The notes below the pieces were generated by a model, which saw nothing but the letters and a program-made list of their open reading frames with translations, did no database searches and had not been told where the DNA came from. This document shows positions 26,039 to 34,808 of a DNA stretch of 34,856 bases, in pieces. The position numbers and the translations under genes were made by a program. Positions within the stretch are counted from its first letter, which is position 1, and the number at the start of each line of letters is the position of its first letter. Where the stretch lies: contig CALICM010000052.1 in the NCBI GenBank assembly GCA_938049225.1, positions 1 to 34,856 on the forward strand, in the 5' to 3' direction. This stretch comes from an uncultured Paracoccaceae bacterium. Its GTDB lineage: Bacteria > Pseudomonadota > Alphaproteobacteria > Rhodobacterales > Rhodobacteraceae.

Positions 26039-27940
26039 TCATTCCTTCCAAATCCAAGCATTGGTAAAGCTGTCCAGTACGGCGCCGATTTGCGCATCCG
26101 ATATCCCAGCCTCGCCGCGTTCGAGCGCCGCGACCAACCCGCGCTTTTTGTCCTCGATCACCTCGACCACTGTTGCGGCGATGCCTGCCTGCGCCAAGGT
26201 TTCGTTGTAGACCCGTGTGATCGCGCTGCGCCGTAGATCGGGCTTGAACACTTTGCCGACCGCCGTCTTCGGCAACTCATCAAGGACCTCGATGTGTTTG
26301 GGTTTCGCGGCGCGCTCGCCGATCCGTTCATCCGCATGGGCCATAAGGGTGGCCACCTCTGTGTTGCAATCCTTGCACAGCTCCACATAGACCGCTGGTA
26401 CCTCGCCGGCATGCGCGTCTGGCTGGCCGATCGCGCCCGCCATCAGCACATCCGGGTGCGCCATCATCGCATCCTCGATCACTGCGGGATCGATATTGTG
26501 CCCGCCACGGATGATCAGATCCTTCGCGCGCCCGGTAATCCAAAGATATCCATCCGTATCGATCCGCCCCAGGTCCCCGGTTCGCAGATACCCATCCGGC
26601 GTGAACAGGCCACGGTTCTTATCGGCTTCTGTATAGGTTGCCCCCGTCACCACGCCGGGGTTCCTTACACAAATCTCGCCGATCTCGTCCACCGCGCAGA
26701 TCGTTTTGACGGTGCCATCGGCCGCGCAATCCCTAATCTGAACATCGCAATAGGGGAACGGCAACCCGACCGAGCCGACCTTATGCGCCCCCTCAGGCGG
26801 GTTGATCGAGACCAGACAGGTCGCTTCGGTCATCCCATAACCCTCAAGGATCTTAAGCCCTGTTGCCCCCTCGAACCGCCGAAACAGTTCGACGGGCAAA
26901 GGGGCCGATCCGGAAACCGCGTAGTTCAACGTGGACACATCCGCATCCACCGGCCGTTGCATCAAAGCCGCCGCTGCTGTCGGCACGGTGATCAGAAATG
27001 TCGCCCTATATCGTTCGATCAGCTTCCAGAAATTGTCGAAAACGCCATCGCCGCGATAGCCCGCCGGGGTTGGCATCACCAATTGCGCACCGGTGTAAAG
27101 ACAGCTCATAAACGCAGGATAAGACGCCAAAACATGGAACAGCGGCAGCGGGCACATCAGCACGTCCGTTTCATCGAACAGATACGTGCCCCCTGTCCAG
27201 CCGTTGTATAAAATCCCCGAATGCCGGTGTTGCGCCACTTTGGGCATACCGGTCGTCCCGCCGGTATGGAAATAGGCGCAGATGGGATCGCTGAAATCTT
27301 GCTCAAAGCTCAGTTGGTTCGCGGGTTCTGCATCCACCGCTTTGTTGAAATCCATCTGCTTGGCCGTCACCCCATGCGCCGCTTTGGGCCGCACCAGGGG
27401 GATCAACCAGCGTTTGGGAATGTCCAGATAATGCGCCAGGTTCACCTCGAGGATCGTCTTCACCTCGGGGGCATTTGCCACCGCCTCGCAGACCCGCGCG
27501 TTCAAATCCGACTTCGGAAAGGGGGCCAAGGTCACCACCGCCTTGGCGCCGGTTTCGCGCAGGATGTCGGCGATCTGATCCCGGTGCAGCAGCGGGTTGA
27601 TCGGGCTGACAATACCTGCCGTCGCCCCGGCCAGAAGCGTCACAACGGTCTCGTTGCTGTTGGGCAGCACATAAGCCACCACATCGCCGGGCCCGATGCC
27701 GATCCGCCGAAACAGGTTTGCGGCCTGGGTCACGCGATTGCGCAGCGCCTGCCACGTCATCGTCTCGGACCGGTCTTTCGGCCCCGAGGTTATCTGAAAA
27801 CTGATCGCGGGCCGATTCCCATGCGCCGCAGCGGTCTGTTCCAACTGCTCGTATAGCGTACGCGCCGACCACCGTTCGGTGACCAGCATTTGCTCTTCAA
27901 GCGCTCTGATATCGTTCCGTGTGGCGATAACCTCGGCCAT
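26039..27940 (-). CDS. AMP-dependent acyl-CoA synthetase
   Basis: A 633-residue adenylate-forming ligase. The P-loop is TGGTTGMPK at residues 226-234, the A5-type motif is GYGMTEAT, the hinge region is YLRTGDLGRIDTDGYLWITGRAKDLI, and the catalytic lysine lies in PKTAVGKVFKPDLR near the C-terminus. It joins a carboxylic acid to CoA through an acyl-AMP; the length fits a group of uncharacterised long acyl-CoA synthetases. The substrate cannot be told. ATG at 27940 has GGGAGGG upstream and begins a sensible N-terminus; the frame extends further without ribosome site. It follows the ABC exporter gene by 110 bases on the same strand. Confidence 0.93.
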   Translation of the reverse strand: MAEVIATRNDIRALEEQMLVTERWSARTLYEQLEQTAAAHGNRPAISFQITSGPKDRSETMTWQALRNRVTQAANLFRRIGIGPGDVVAYVLPNSNETVVTLLAGATAGIVSPINPLLHRDQIADILRETGAKAVVTLAPFPKSDLNARVCEAVANAPEVKTILEVNLAHYLDIPKRWLIPLVRPKAAHGVTAKQMDFNKAVDAEPANQLSFEQDFSDPICAYFHTGGTTGMPKVAQHRHSGILYNGWTGGTYLFDETDVLMCPLPLFHVLASYPAFMSCLYTGAQLVMPTPAGYRGDGVFDNFWKLIERYRATFLITVPTAAAALMQRPVDADVSTLNYAVSGSAPLPVELFRRFEGATGLKILEGYGMTEATCLVSINPPEGAHKVGSVGLPFPYCDVQIRDCAADGTVKTICAVDEIGEICVRNPGVVTGATYTEADKNRGLFTPDGYLRTGDLGRIDTDGYLWITGRAKDLIIRGGHNIDPAVIEDAMMAHPDVLMAGAIGQPDAHAGEVPAVYVELCKDCNTEVATLMAHADERIGERAAKPKHIEVLDELPKTAVGKVFKPDLRRSAITRVYNETLAQAGIAATVVEVIEDKKRGLVAALERGEAGISDAQIGAVLDSFTNAWIWKE

Positions 27941-28050
27941 AGTCCCTCCCAAGTTCCGCGGACGTTGTTTTGCGTATTGGTCCGTCGGCAAAAACCGATT
28001 TGCGGGACACCCTACAACCAAGATCCGCGGGCTGCGAGCAAAAGCTGCGC

Positions 28051-29844
28051 TTAAGCTGCGGCACCATCGGTAAATTGAAGCCTCGCGAGTTGGGCATATA
28101 GCCCGCCTTGCGCCACCAGCGCGTCATGCGACCCTTCGGCCACGATTTGCCCGCCATCAAGGACCACGATCCGATCCGCTTTTTTGACGGTTGCCAGGCG
28201 GTGCGCGATGATCAGGGTCGTGCGCCCGGCGGCCAGGCCTTCGACCGCCTGCTGAACGGCCCGCTCGCTTTGCGCATCCAGCGCCGAGGTCGCCTCGTCC
28301 AGCAACAACACCGGCGCGTCGCGCAAAATTGCCCGGGCAATCGCGATCCGCTGGCGCTGGCCCCCCGACAGCATCACGCCGCGCTCGCCCACATAGGTGT
28401 CATATCCCTCGGGCAGGGCGCTAAGAAACCCATCCGCCGCCGCCGCCTTCGCCGCCGCCTCAACCTCGGCGTCACTTGCCCCGGGTCGGCCAAAGCGGAT
28501 GTTCTCGCGGGCCGAGGCCGCAAAGATCACGGCCTCCTGCGGGACCAGCGCGAAATGCTGGCGCAGATCCTCGCGCATCACCTGATCGATAGGGGTTCCG
28601 TCCAAGGTAATTTGCCCGGAATCTGGATCAAAAAATCGCATCAACATCTGGAAAACAGTCGTTTTTCCAGCGCCCGAGGGGCCAACCAATGCAACGGTTT
28701 CCCCCGGGCGCACGGTCAAACTAATGCCGTCCAGGGCAGCGACACCCGGCCGTGCCGGATAGTGAAACCCCACGTCTTGAAAGGTAATTTCACCGCGCAC
28801 CGGCGTGGGCAGAGCGCGGGGTTGGGCGGGATCCTCGATCTCGTCGCGCAGGTTCAGCAACTCGACCAAACGTTCCGTCGCGCCCGCCGCGCGCTGCAAT
28901 TCGCCCCAGATCTCGGACAGGGCCGCGACCGCCGTCGCCACCATCACCGCATAGATCACGAACTGCACCAACTCGCCTGCGGTCATGACGTCGGACCGCA
29001 CGTCGCGCGCGCCGATCCAAAGCACGCCCACAACCCCAGTGAAGATGCAAAAGATCACAATCGCCGTCATCGTCGATCGGGTCAGGATCCGCTTGCGGGC
29101 GGCATCGAACGCCCGCTCGGTCAGTCCATCGAATTGGCCGCGGCTGGCCTCCTCGTGGGTATAGGCCTGGACGGTTTGCGCGGCCAACAACGTCTCGGAG
29201 GCTTGCCCCGAGCTTTCGGCGATCCGTGCTTGGCTCTCGCGGCTCAGGGCGCGCAGCCGTCGCCCCAGCACAACAATCGGCAAAATCACAATCGGCACCA
29301 CCAGCAGCACCAGTCCCGCCAGTTTGGCCGAGGTGATCAGCATAAAGATCAATCCGCCCAGAAAGGTCAGCATCGTGCGCAACGCGATCGAGACGGAACT
29401 GCCCACCACCGACTGGATCAGCGTGGTATCGGTGGTCAGGCGCGACAGAACCTCGCCTGTCAATACCCGCTCAAAGAACGCTGGGCTCATACCGATCACC
29501 CGGCGATAAACCGCGATCCGAATATCCGCCACGACCCGCTCGCCCAGGCGGCTGACCAGATAGAACCGCAGCGCGGTGCCCAAGGCCAAAAGTGCTGCGA
29601 TAAAGACGGCCGCCCCAAAATAAGCATCCATCAGGGCAACATCGCCGCCGCTGAACTCGTCCACCACCCGGCGCACCGCCAGCGGCAAGATCAGCGCCAG
29701 CATGGCCGTGATCATCAACACCAGCAGTGCCAGCGCCATCAACCCGCGATAGGGCCATAAGAATGGCATCAAGCCCGCCAAAGTGCCGATCTTTTTCGAA
29801 GGGGCGCGACTTTCCGGCGTCGCGTCAGGGGGGGATCCGGCCAT
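28051..29844 (-). CDS. ABC exporter half-transporter (MsbA/LmrA-like, fused permease and ATPase)
   Basis: A 597-residue protein with an N-terminal type 1 exporter domain of about six helices (first at GLMALALLVLMITAMLALIL) and a C-terminal nucleotide-binding domain: Walker A GPSGAGKTT, signature LSGGQRQRIAIARA, Walker B VLLLDEATSALDA, H-loop in LIIAHRLATV. It should work as a homodimer exporting lipids, peptides or drugs. ATG at 29844 is preferred to TTG at 29847. It is spaced from the SDR gene by 75 bases that hold a hairpin, so it may have its own promoter. Confidence 0.93.
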   Translation of the reverse strand: MAGSPPDATPESRAPSKKIGTLAGLMPFLWPYRGLMALALLVLMITAMLALILPLAVRRVVDEFSGGDVALMDAYFGAAVFIAALLALGTALRFYLVSRLGERVVADIRIAVYRRVIGMSPAFFERVLTGEVLSRLTTDTTLIQSVVGSSVSIALRTMLTFLGGLIFMLITSAKLAGLVLLVVPIVILPIVVLGRRLRALSRESQARIAESSGQASETLLAAQTVQAYTHEEASRGQFDGLTERAFDAARKRILTRSTMTAIVIFCIFTGVVGVLWIGARDVRSDVMTAGELVQFVIYAVMVATAVAALSEIWGELQRAAGATERLVELLNLRDEIEDPAQPRALPTPVRGEITFQDVGFHYPARPGVAALDGISLTVRPGETVALVGPSGAGKTTVFQMLMRFFDPDSGQITLDGTPIDQVMREDLRQHFALVPQEAVIFAASARENIRFGRPGASDAEVEAAAKAAAADGFLSALPEGYDTYVGERGVMLSGGQRQRIAIARAILRDAPVLLLDEATSALDAQSERAVQQAVEGLAAGRTTLIIAHRLATVKKADRIVVLDGGQIVAEGSHDALVAQGGLYAQLARLQFTDGAAA

Positions 29845-29878
29845 CAAACTTACTCATCTTTTCGTCAGCGCCTACCTA

Positions 29879-29911
29879 GGGTGACCCGCGCCCTTAAGCA
29901 AGCGGTCACCC
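29879..29911 (-). terminator. Hairpin between the SDR and ABC exporter genes
   Basis: GGGTGACC (29879-29886) and GGTCACCC (29904-29911) pair perfectly; two further pairs form beyond a single-base bulge. It begins 9 bases after the SDR stop codon. No T-run follows, but its position is that of a transcript end. Confidence 0.5.
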
Positions 29912-29919
29912 ACTATCGG

Positions 29920-30651
29920 TCAGTAGGTCGCGCGCCCACCCGACAGATCGAAGACCGCCCCGGTCGCGAAGGCGTTCTCGCGGCTGGCCAGCCAGCAGAT
30001 CATATTCGCGGCCTCTTCAACCTCCAAAAATCGCGCGCGGGGGATTTTGGACAGCATATAATCAATGTGTTCTTGGCTCATCTGATCGAAGATCGGGGTT
30101 CGGGCGGCCGCCGGTGTGACGCAGTTCACCGCCACATCGACATCCGCCAATTCCTTGCCTAGGGACTTGGTAAAGCCGATAACCCCTGCCTTGGAGGCGG
30201 AATAGGCACAAGCGTTCGGGTTTCCCTCTTTGCCCGCGATCGAGGCGATGTTGACGATCCGCCCATAGTTCCGCGCCCGCATGCCGGTGACAACCGCCTT
30301 ATTGACATGATAGGTTCCGGTCAGATTGACCGCCACGATCTGGGCCCAGGCCGCGTTGTCATAGTCCTGCACCGGCGCATTAGGCCCCGCGATCCCCGCC
30401 GAATTCACGACGATATCCACCGGCCCCAAAGCGGCCTCGGTCTCGGTCAGGGCGTTCTGCACGGCGTTGTAAACGGTGATGTCGCAGGTTACCGACAGCC
30501 CCTCGGTTGCCGCGAGGTTGGCCGCCGCATTTACATCCCAACTGGCCACCCGCGCGCCACTGGCGGCCAAACGCTTAGCCACCGCCAATCCGATGCCCTG
30601 GGCGCCCCCGGTGACCACCGCCACCTGGTCCTTCAGATCATAAGTATTCAT
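29920..30651 (-). CDS. Short-chain dehydrogenase/reductase (SDR)
   Basis: A 243-residue classical SDR. The cofactor motif is TGGAQGIG near residues 14-21, the structural motif is NSAG, and the catalytic set is S in IVNIASIAG with YSASK. A D in the segment ASWDVN after the second strand favours NAD(H). Its closest-looking relatives are sugar or 3-oxoacyl reductases such as 2-keto-3-deoxyfuconate dehydrogenase; the substrate is open. ATG at 30651 follows a G-rich ribosome site. It lies 48 bases after egtD on the same strand and may be co-transcribed, but no SDR step is known in ergothioneine synthesis. Confidence 0.9.
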   Translation of the reverse strand: MNTYDLKDQVAVVTGGAQGIGLAVAKRLAASGARVASWDVNAAANLAATEGLSVTCDITVYNAVQNALTETEAALGPVDIVVNSAGIAGPNAPVQDYDNAAWAQIVAVNLTGTYHVNKAVVTGMRARNYGRIVNIASIAGKEGNPNACAYSASKAGVIGFTKSLGKELADVDVAVNCVTPAAARTPIFDQMSQEHIDYMLSKIPRARFLEVEEAANMICWLASRENAFATGAVFDLSGGRATY

Positions 30652-30699
30652 GTCCCCCCCTTGCGTTGTGCCCTTGATAGGACGCAAGCGCGCGGGATG

Positions 30700-31650
30700 C
30701 TAGGCAGGGTAGAGGGATGGCGTCAGCACGCAAACTCCGAACCACTGTTTGGGGTCGGTCAGAAAGCTGTCCAGTCGCCATCCGGCGGCCTCGGCGATCT
30801 GGGTGATGCTGGCGCGGGTGTATTTTCGGCTGTTTTCGGTGTGAATACTCTCGCCCGCAGAGAAGGCGATCTCGGCCCCTCCGAATTGCACCCGCTGTGC
30901 GATCGTGCTGATCAAATGCATCTCGATCCGCGCGGCTTTCGCATTCCACCGGGCCTCGTGCCGAAAGTGATCCAGCGCGAAATCGGCGCCCACCTCGCGG
31001 TTCAAACGGGCCAGGATGTTCAGGTTGAACGCCGCCGTCACCCCTTGGGGATCGTCATAGGCCAGGATCAGCGTCTGTGGATCCTTGACCAGATCCACGC
31101 CCAGAATAAAGGCTTCGACGTGGCCCCAGTCGCGCACCCGTTTCAGCAAATCTGCCGCATCCTCCGGCGCCAAATTTCCCAGGGTCGACCCGGGAAAGAA
31201 CGCGACCTTAGGTCGGTCCGTCAATGTTGGGGGCAGGGTGACTGATTGCATGAAATCCGCCACCACGGGCGAGATGTTCAGCCCCGGATAGGCCGCCCTC
31301 AGCCCGTCAGCTGTTCGCGCCAAAAACCCAGCCGAGATATCCAGCGGCACATAGGCCGCCAACTCCGGCAAGGCGTCCAGCAGGATCCGCGTTTTCAGAC
31401 TGGCCCCGCTGCCAAGCTCCACCAAGGCCGCGCCCGCAGGCACATGGCGCGCCAATCGTGCCGCCTGGTCGCGCAAAATCGCCGTCTCGGTCCGGGTTGG
31501 GTAATATTCCTCAAGCTGCGTGATCTCTTCAAACAGCGTGCTGCCCGTGGCGTCATAGAACCATTTGCTGTCCAAGGTTTTCGGTGTGGCCCGTAGGCCC
31601 GCTAGGGCCGAGGTTAGAAGCGCTTGGTTCTCAACAACAGGTTTGTCCAT
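30700..31650 (-). CDS. egtD: L-histidine N-alpha-methyltransferase (EgtD)
   Basis: A 316-residue SAM-dependent enzyme that adds three methyl groups to histidine to make hercynine, the first step of ergothioneine synthesis. The SAM motif is LVELGSGASLKTR (residues 77-89). The segment FFPGSTLGNL contains N159, and ENSRKY contains E272 and S274, which match the histidine-binding residues of mycobacterial EgtD. The start has AAGGAGGGG upstream and lies 3 bases after the egtB stop, so the two are translated together. Confidence 0.94.
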   Translation of the reverse strand: MDKPVVENQALLTSALAGLRATPKTLDSKWFYDATGSTLFEEITQLEEYYPTRTETAILRDQAARLARHVPAGAALVELGSGASLKTRILLDALPELAAYVPLDISAGFLARTADGLRAAYPGLNISPVVADFMQSVTLPPTLTDRPKVAFFPGSTLGNLAPEDAADLLKRVRDWGHVEAFILGVDLVKDPQTLILAYDDPQGVTAAFNLNILARLNREVGADFALDHFRHEARWNAKAARIEMHLISTIAQRVQFGGAEIAFSAGESIHTENSRKYTRASITQIAEAAGWRLDSFLTDPKQWFGVCVLTPSLYPA

Positions 31651-31653
31651 GGC

Positions 31654-32907
31654 TCACCCCTCCTTCGCCAGGCGCAAGCCCAGCATTTGCCAGCGTTGAT
31701 GCGGGTAAAAGAATGTCCGGTACGTGGGCCGCATCTGTGCCACGGGCGTCGCGCAGGATCCGCCACGCAGCACCATTTGGTTGATCATGAACTTGCCATT
31801 GTATTCGCCCAAAGCGCCCTCGGGCGCACGAAAGCCCGGATAGGGGGTGAAGGGGCTTTGCGTCCATTCCCACACATCCCCCCAAAGCCCCCCGCCGGGC
31901 AGGGGGCGAAACGCCTCGCTCTCCATGAAGTTGCCGGTGATTGTGGTATCGCGGGCCGCAACCTCCCACTCACTCTCTGTCGGCAGGCGGGCGTCGGCCC
32001 AGCGGGCAAAGGCATCGGCCTCGTAATAGCTGACATGCACTACCGGCGCGTCCAAGTTCACCGGCTGTGGCCCGCGCAGGGTATAGGTCCACCATTCGTC
32101 GTCTTGGCGCCACCAATAAAGCGGCGCGTCCCAGCCCTCGCGCGTGCGCACCGCCCAGCCTTCCATCAGCCACATTGGCTGGGTGTCGTAGCCGCCATCG
32201 TCAATAAAAGCGATCCAATCACGGTTGCTGACCGGCCGATTGGCCAATTGGAAGGGTGCGACATAGACAGTGTGCCGGGGCGCCTCGCAATCATAGGCAA
32301 AGCCGTTGCCCGCATGCCCGATCTTGGTCAGCCCGCCCTCATGCTGGGTAAAGGTCAGCGGTACCTCGGTCGTGACGGGCATCGGCTGCGGGTCGCGATA
32401 GGCCGGCAGCAGCGGGTTGTGCGAGAACGCGTGCAGCAGATCCGTTACCAGCAGTTCCTGATGCTGCATCTCGTGATGGCATCCCAACTCGACCAGATCG
32501 GCCAGGGCCAGGGCATCATCCCGATCCGCGGCCAACAGGTCCGCCAAAGCCTCCTCAACATATGTGCGATAGATCCGCACTTCGGCCAGTCCGGGCCGCG
32601 AGACCAGCCCCCGCTTGTCCCGCGCATGCCGCGGACCCGCTTGGACGTAGTAAGAGTTAAAGAGAAAAGCGAAACGATCGTCGGGCGAGGTGTAGCTGGC
32701 GACATACGGCTTGAGAATGAACTCCTCAAAAAACCAGGTGGTATGGGCCAGATGCCATTTCGCGGGGCTTGCATCCTCCATCGATTGCAACATCGTATCT
32801 TCTGCCGTCAAAGGGGCCGCCAGCCGGTCGGTTTGCGCCCGGACGCGCTCAAATAGCGTTGCGACATTGGACTGCGACGCGCGCTGCGTCTGGGTCTTGG
32901 GGGTCAT
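31654..32907 (-). CDS. egtB: Ergothioneine sulfoxide synthase (EgtB)
   Basis: A 417-residue nonheme-iron enzyme that couples hercynine, oxygen and a thiol (gamma-glutamylcysteine or cysteine). The N-terminal DinB-like domain supplies the iron ligands H55 (LAHTTWFFEEF) and the HEMQHQE motif (H145 and H149). The C-terminal FGE-sulfatase domain has NRPVSNRDWIAFIDDGGY, LPTESEWEVAARD and VWEWTQSPF. ATG at 32907 is chosen because AAGGAGG lies at ideal spacing; a GTG at 32928 is in frame. No egtA, egtC or egtE lies beside it, so it may use cysteine directly or rely on genes elsewhere. Confidence 0.93.
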   Translation of the reverse strand: MTPKTQTQRASQSNVATLFERVRAQTDRLAAPLTAEDTMLQSMEDASPAKWHLAHTTWFFEEFILKPYVASYTSPDDRFAFLFNSYYVQAGPRHARDKRGLVSRPGLAEVRIYRTYVEEALADLLAADRDDALALADLVELGCHHEMQHQELLVTDLLHAFSHNPLLPAYRDPQPMPVTTEVPLTFTQHEGGLTKIGHAGNGFAYDCEAPRHTVYVAPFQLANRPVSNRDWIAFIDDGGYDTQPMWLMEGWAVRTREGWDAPLYWWRQDDEWWTYTLRGPQPVNLDAPVVHVSYYEADAFARWADARLPTESEWEVAARDTTITGNFMESEAFRPLPGGGLWGDVWEWTQSPFTPYPGFRAPEGALGEYNGKFMINQMVLRGGSCATPVAQMRPTYRTFFYPHQRWQMLGLRLAKEG

Positions 32908-33256
32908 CGGGGCCTCCTTCACGGGCACGCGGGGTGAGCAGACGAAGCAAGGCCCGCTGGGGCGATTGGGTTGAGCGTGTTTGGTTTCAGGGTGCCGACG
33001 TTCCCAAAACTTGTGAACCGTATCTGACGCAACTGTGATCCCCCCGGCGCCCCTGGCGACAAACCGCCGGTGTGCCTATTGCTCCCCCAAAAGCCCCAGA
33101 CGAACGCCACCTATGGCCATCTGGAAAGCTCAAGCTAGCGAAGGTTTTTTGGGGGCGGTACCGGTAATTTAGAAACGGATCGGATCGAAAACGATCCGCA
33201 TAGCACAGGCGGATTTTCGCAGTGTGGAACCCGCACTTAAACCCTGCGATTGGTCT
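32908..33256. other. Gap upstream of egtB, no gene recognised
   Basis: About 349 bases. Open frames here are short and of odd composition. The region must hold the egtB promoter, but I see no clear -35/-10 pair. It includes a palindrome TACCGGTA at 33159-33166 and the hairpin at 33181-33198. Nothing else stands out. Confidence 0.6.
33181..33198 (-). terminator. Hairpin after the alpha/beta hydrolase gene
   Basis: CGGATCG and CGATCCG form a perfect 7-base stem with a 4-base loop, 59 bases after the hydrolase stop codon. On the minus strand it is followed by ATCCGTTTCTAAATT, a weak T-rich tail. A transcription terminator is plausible. Confidence 0.5.
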
Positions 33257-34198
33257 TCACAGGTCGAGCGATTTGATAAAGCTGTCGATGGCTTCGATCA
33301 TCTGATCCAACCCAGGCTGTTCCAGCGGGTAATGCCCGGCGTTTTCCAGCATCACGGTTTGGGTTTTGACCTTGGTCAGTCGCTGGATGAAAGGGGCGCT
33401 TTGCGCATGTGGCGTCCAGCGGTCCTCGGCCGGTTGGGTCAGCATGATCGGACAGACATCGAAATCCTCCAGATCCACTGCCGGTTTGGCACCCATATAG
33501 CTGCTCAGGAACTTGGTGGTGACCCAGTTCCCGGCGGAGGTCTTGTCGCGCATACAGGTTCTTAAAGCTGCACGGTCATTGACCAGGGTGCTCATCTTGG
33601 CGACCAGACTCATGGGAAGTTTCAACCGGGCCAACGGCGTTGCGGCACTAATATGGGCCAGGGGCACACCCACGCGGCTCATGAACAGATTGCGCGCGGT
33701 GCCGTCGCGCACGAATTGTTCGCGCTGGTCCAGAAAACACATCCCAACGATGCCTTTGACATTGCCGTTCACCGCTGCTGCGTGATAGGCCAGCATCCCC
33801 CCAGCGCTTAACCCATACAGCACAATGGGGCGCGGGTCCTGGGCCAGTTCGAAGTTGATAAATTCGTCCGCGACCGACACCCAGTCGTCATAAGAGATTA
33901 CTTTGCCCTTAGCTGGTTCGGTCAGGCCATAGGTCGGCATATCAATAGCCACGGTTTCGTAGCCCAGCTTCCACAGGGGGCCGCCGCAGATCATCGACAT
34001 TTGCCGGCCGTTGGTGCCCACACCGTGGAACTGAATGACCCGAACCGGCGCATCAGGGTTGCGAAACCGGTCCAGGTGAACGCGATGCCCCTGACAGGGC
34101 CACCACTCTTCTGTCGGGGCATAGTCGGACGTGAAATGAAGCTTCTCTGGTAGGTGTGCCTGGATATCCCGCCATGCTTGCTGGTCTGCGTAATTCAT
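33257..34198 (-). CDS. Alpha/beta hydrolase
   Basis: A 313-residue alpha/beta-hydrolase-fold protein without signal peptide. The oxyanion region is FHGVGTNGRQ, the nucleophile elbow is GLSAGG (serine near residue 131), the acid is probably the aspartate in PAEDRWTP, and the histidine is in NAGHYPLEQ near the C-terminus. This is the lysophospholipase/esterase type; the substrate is unknown. ATG at 34198 has AGGGGG at suitable distance; an ATG six bases further upstream is too close to it. It is a single gene with hairpins on both sides. Confidence 0.88.
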   Translation of the reverse strand: MNYADQQAWRDIQAHLPEKLHFTSDYAPTEEWWPCQGHRVHLDRFRNPDAPVRVIQFHGVGTNGRQMSMICGGPLWKLGYETVAIDMPTYGLTEPAKGKVISYDDWVSVADEFINFELAQDPRPIVLYGLSAGGMLAYHAAAVNGNVKGIVGMCFLDQREQFVRDGTARNLFMSRVGVPLAHISAATPLARLKLPMSLVAKMSTLVNDRAALRTCMRDKTSAGNWVTTKFLSSYMGAKPAVDLEDFDVCPIMLTQPAEDRWTPHAQSAPFIQRLTKVKTQTVMLENAGHYPLEQPGLDQMIEAIDSFIKSLDL

Positions 34199-34228
34199 TG
34201 TCATCCCCCTGGGTTCAAAGCTTGATTG

Positions 34229-34257
34229 GGGCGGTCTCAGCTACGGAACCACCGCCC
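34229..34257. terminator. Inverted repeat between the membrane protein and hydrolase genes
   Basis: GGGCGGT (34229-34235) and ACCGCCC (34251-34257) pair perfectly around a 15-base loop, 63 bases beyond the stop of the membrane protein gene and 31 bases upstream of the hydrolase start. It may end the former transcript or regulate the latter. Confidence 0.4.
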
Positions 34258-34319
34258 GCAGATCAGATGCCCCAAACGACAATTTTCGCCGGTGATAAAA
34301 CCCACGGGTTGAGGCCCAT

Positions 34320-34703
34320 CTATGTCGAACGAGCATTTCTCGCAACTTTTATCACGACAAGCGTCGCGAATACTAGGAACGCAAAAGAGAGAGCCATCAG
34401 GACGAACTTAGGCGAGGCTCGACAACCTTCTCTGATCGATGCCATATATATGCCGTCGCCATCGAACCAGATGCTTTTCAGTCCTAGCGCGATCAACAAG
34501 GTGATTGCGGCTCCCAAGGCCGGAAACCAAATTTTCCTAATTACAAAAGCCGCAATAAGCAATCCGATTACCAACAAGCCGAAAGGGCTCAAGCCAGTGG
34601 TCACAAGATAGTCGAACTGCGACACTGGTCCGGTCGCAGGATTCCAACTTGGCACTTCTTTGTCGCAGACTTCGGCCAGTGTTGCCGATGGCAGGGTTAG
34701 CAA
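34320..34703 (-). pseudogene. Small membrane protein gene, 5' end apparently cut by an IS element
   Basis: The frame encodes about 127 residues with three or four hydrophobic helices (LSPFGLLVIGLLIAAFVI, FPALGAAITLLIALGL, FVLMALSFAFLVFATLVV) and a short periplasmic start EVCDKEVPSWNP. The frame begins with TTG at 34703, but it reads on upstream as HLAWSTLLLTLPSATLA, the hydrophobic part and cleavage site of a signal peptide, and reaches a stop at 34743-34745 with no ATG and no charged n-region. An IS110-type transposase starts at 34809. The true start was therefore probably lost by insertion. I do not recognise the protein family. Codon use looks AT-richer than in the neighbours. Confidence 0.55.
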
Positions 34704-34769
34704 TAGGGTGGACCAAGCCAGATGGTGTGGTTGCCGCCCTACTCAGACGGCATCGCAATGTGCCAGGAT

Positions 34770-34788
34770 AGTGGTGTTTACGACCACT
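34770..34788. repeat. Inverted repeat AGTGGT-N7-ACCACT before the IS110 transposase
   Basis: Perfect 6-base arms with a 7-base loop, 20 bases before the transposase start. In the RNA it would form a hairpin next to the ribosome site AAAGGACG. It may belong to the element's end structure or to its non-coding RNA. Confidence 0.45.
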
Positions 34789-34808
34789 GAGCAGAAAGGA
34801 CGGCAATC

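Noticed and set aside
28108-29760. 550-residue plus-strand open frame opposite the ABC exporter
   Set aside because: Composition is extreme (His, Gln, Arg) and the minus strand encodes an obvious transporter with all motifs.
31624-32856. 410-residue plus-strand frame opposite egtB
   Set aside because: Shadow frame; EgtB on the minus strand has all its iron ligands and domains.
32919-33110. 63-residue minus-strand ORF upstream of egtB
   Set aside because: No ribosome site, proline/glycine-rich random composition, and it lies in the probable promoter region.
33159-33166. TACCGGTA palindrome upstream of egtB
   Set aside because: Eight bases is too short to be meaningful by itself, and it is not repeated near other genes.
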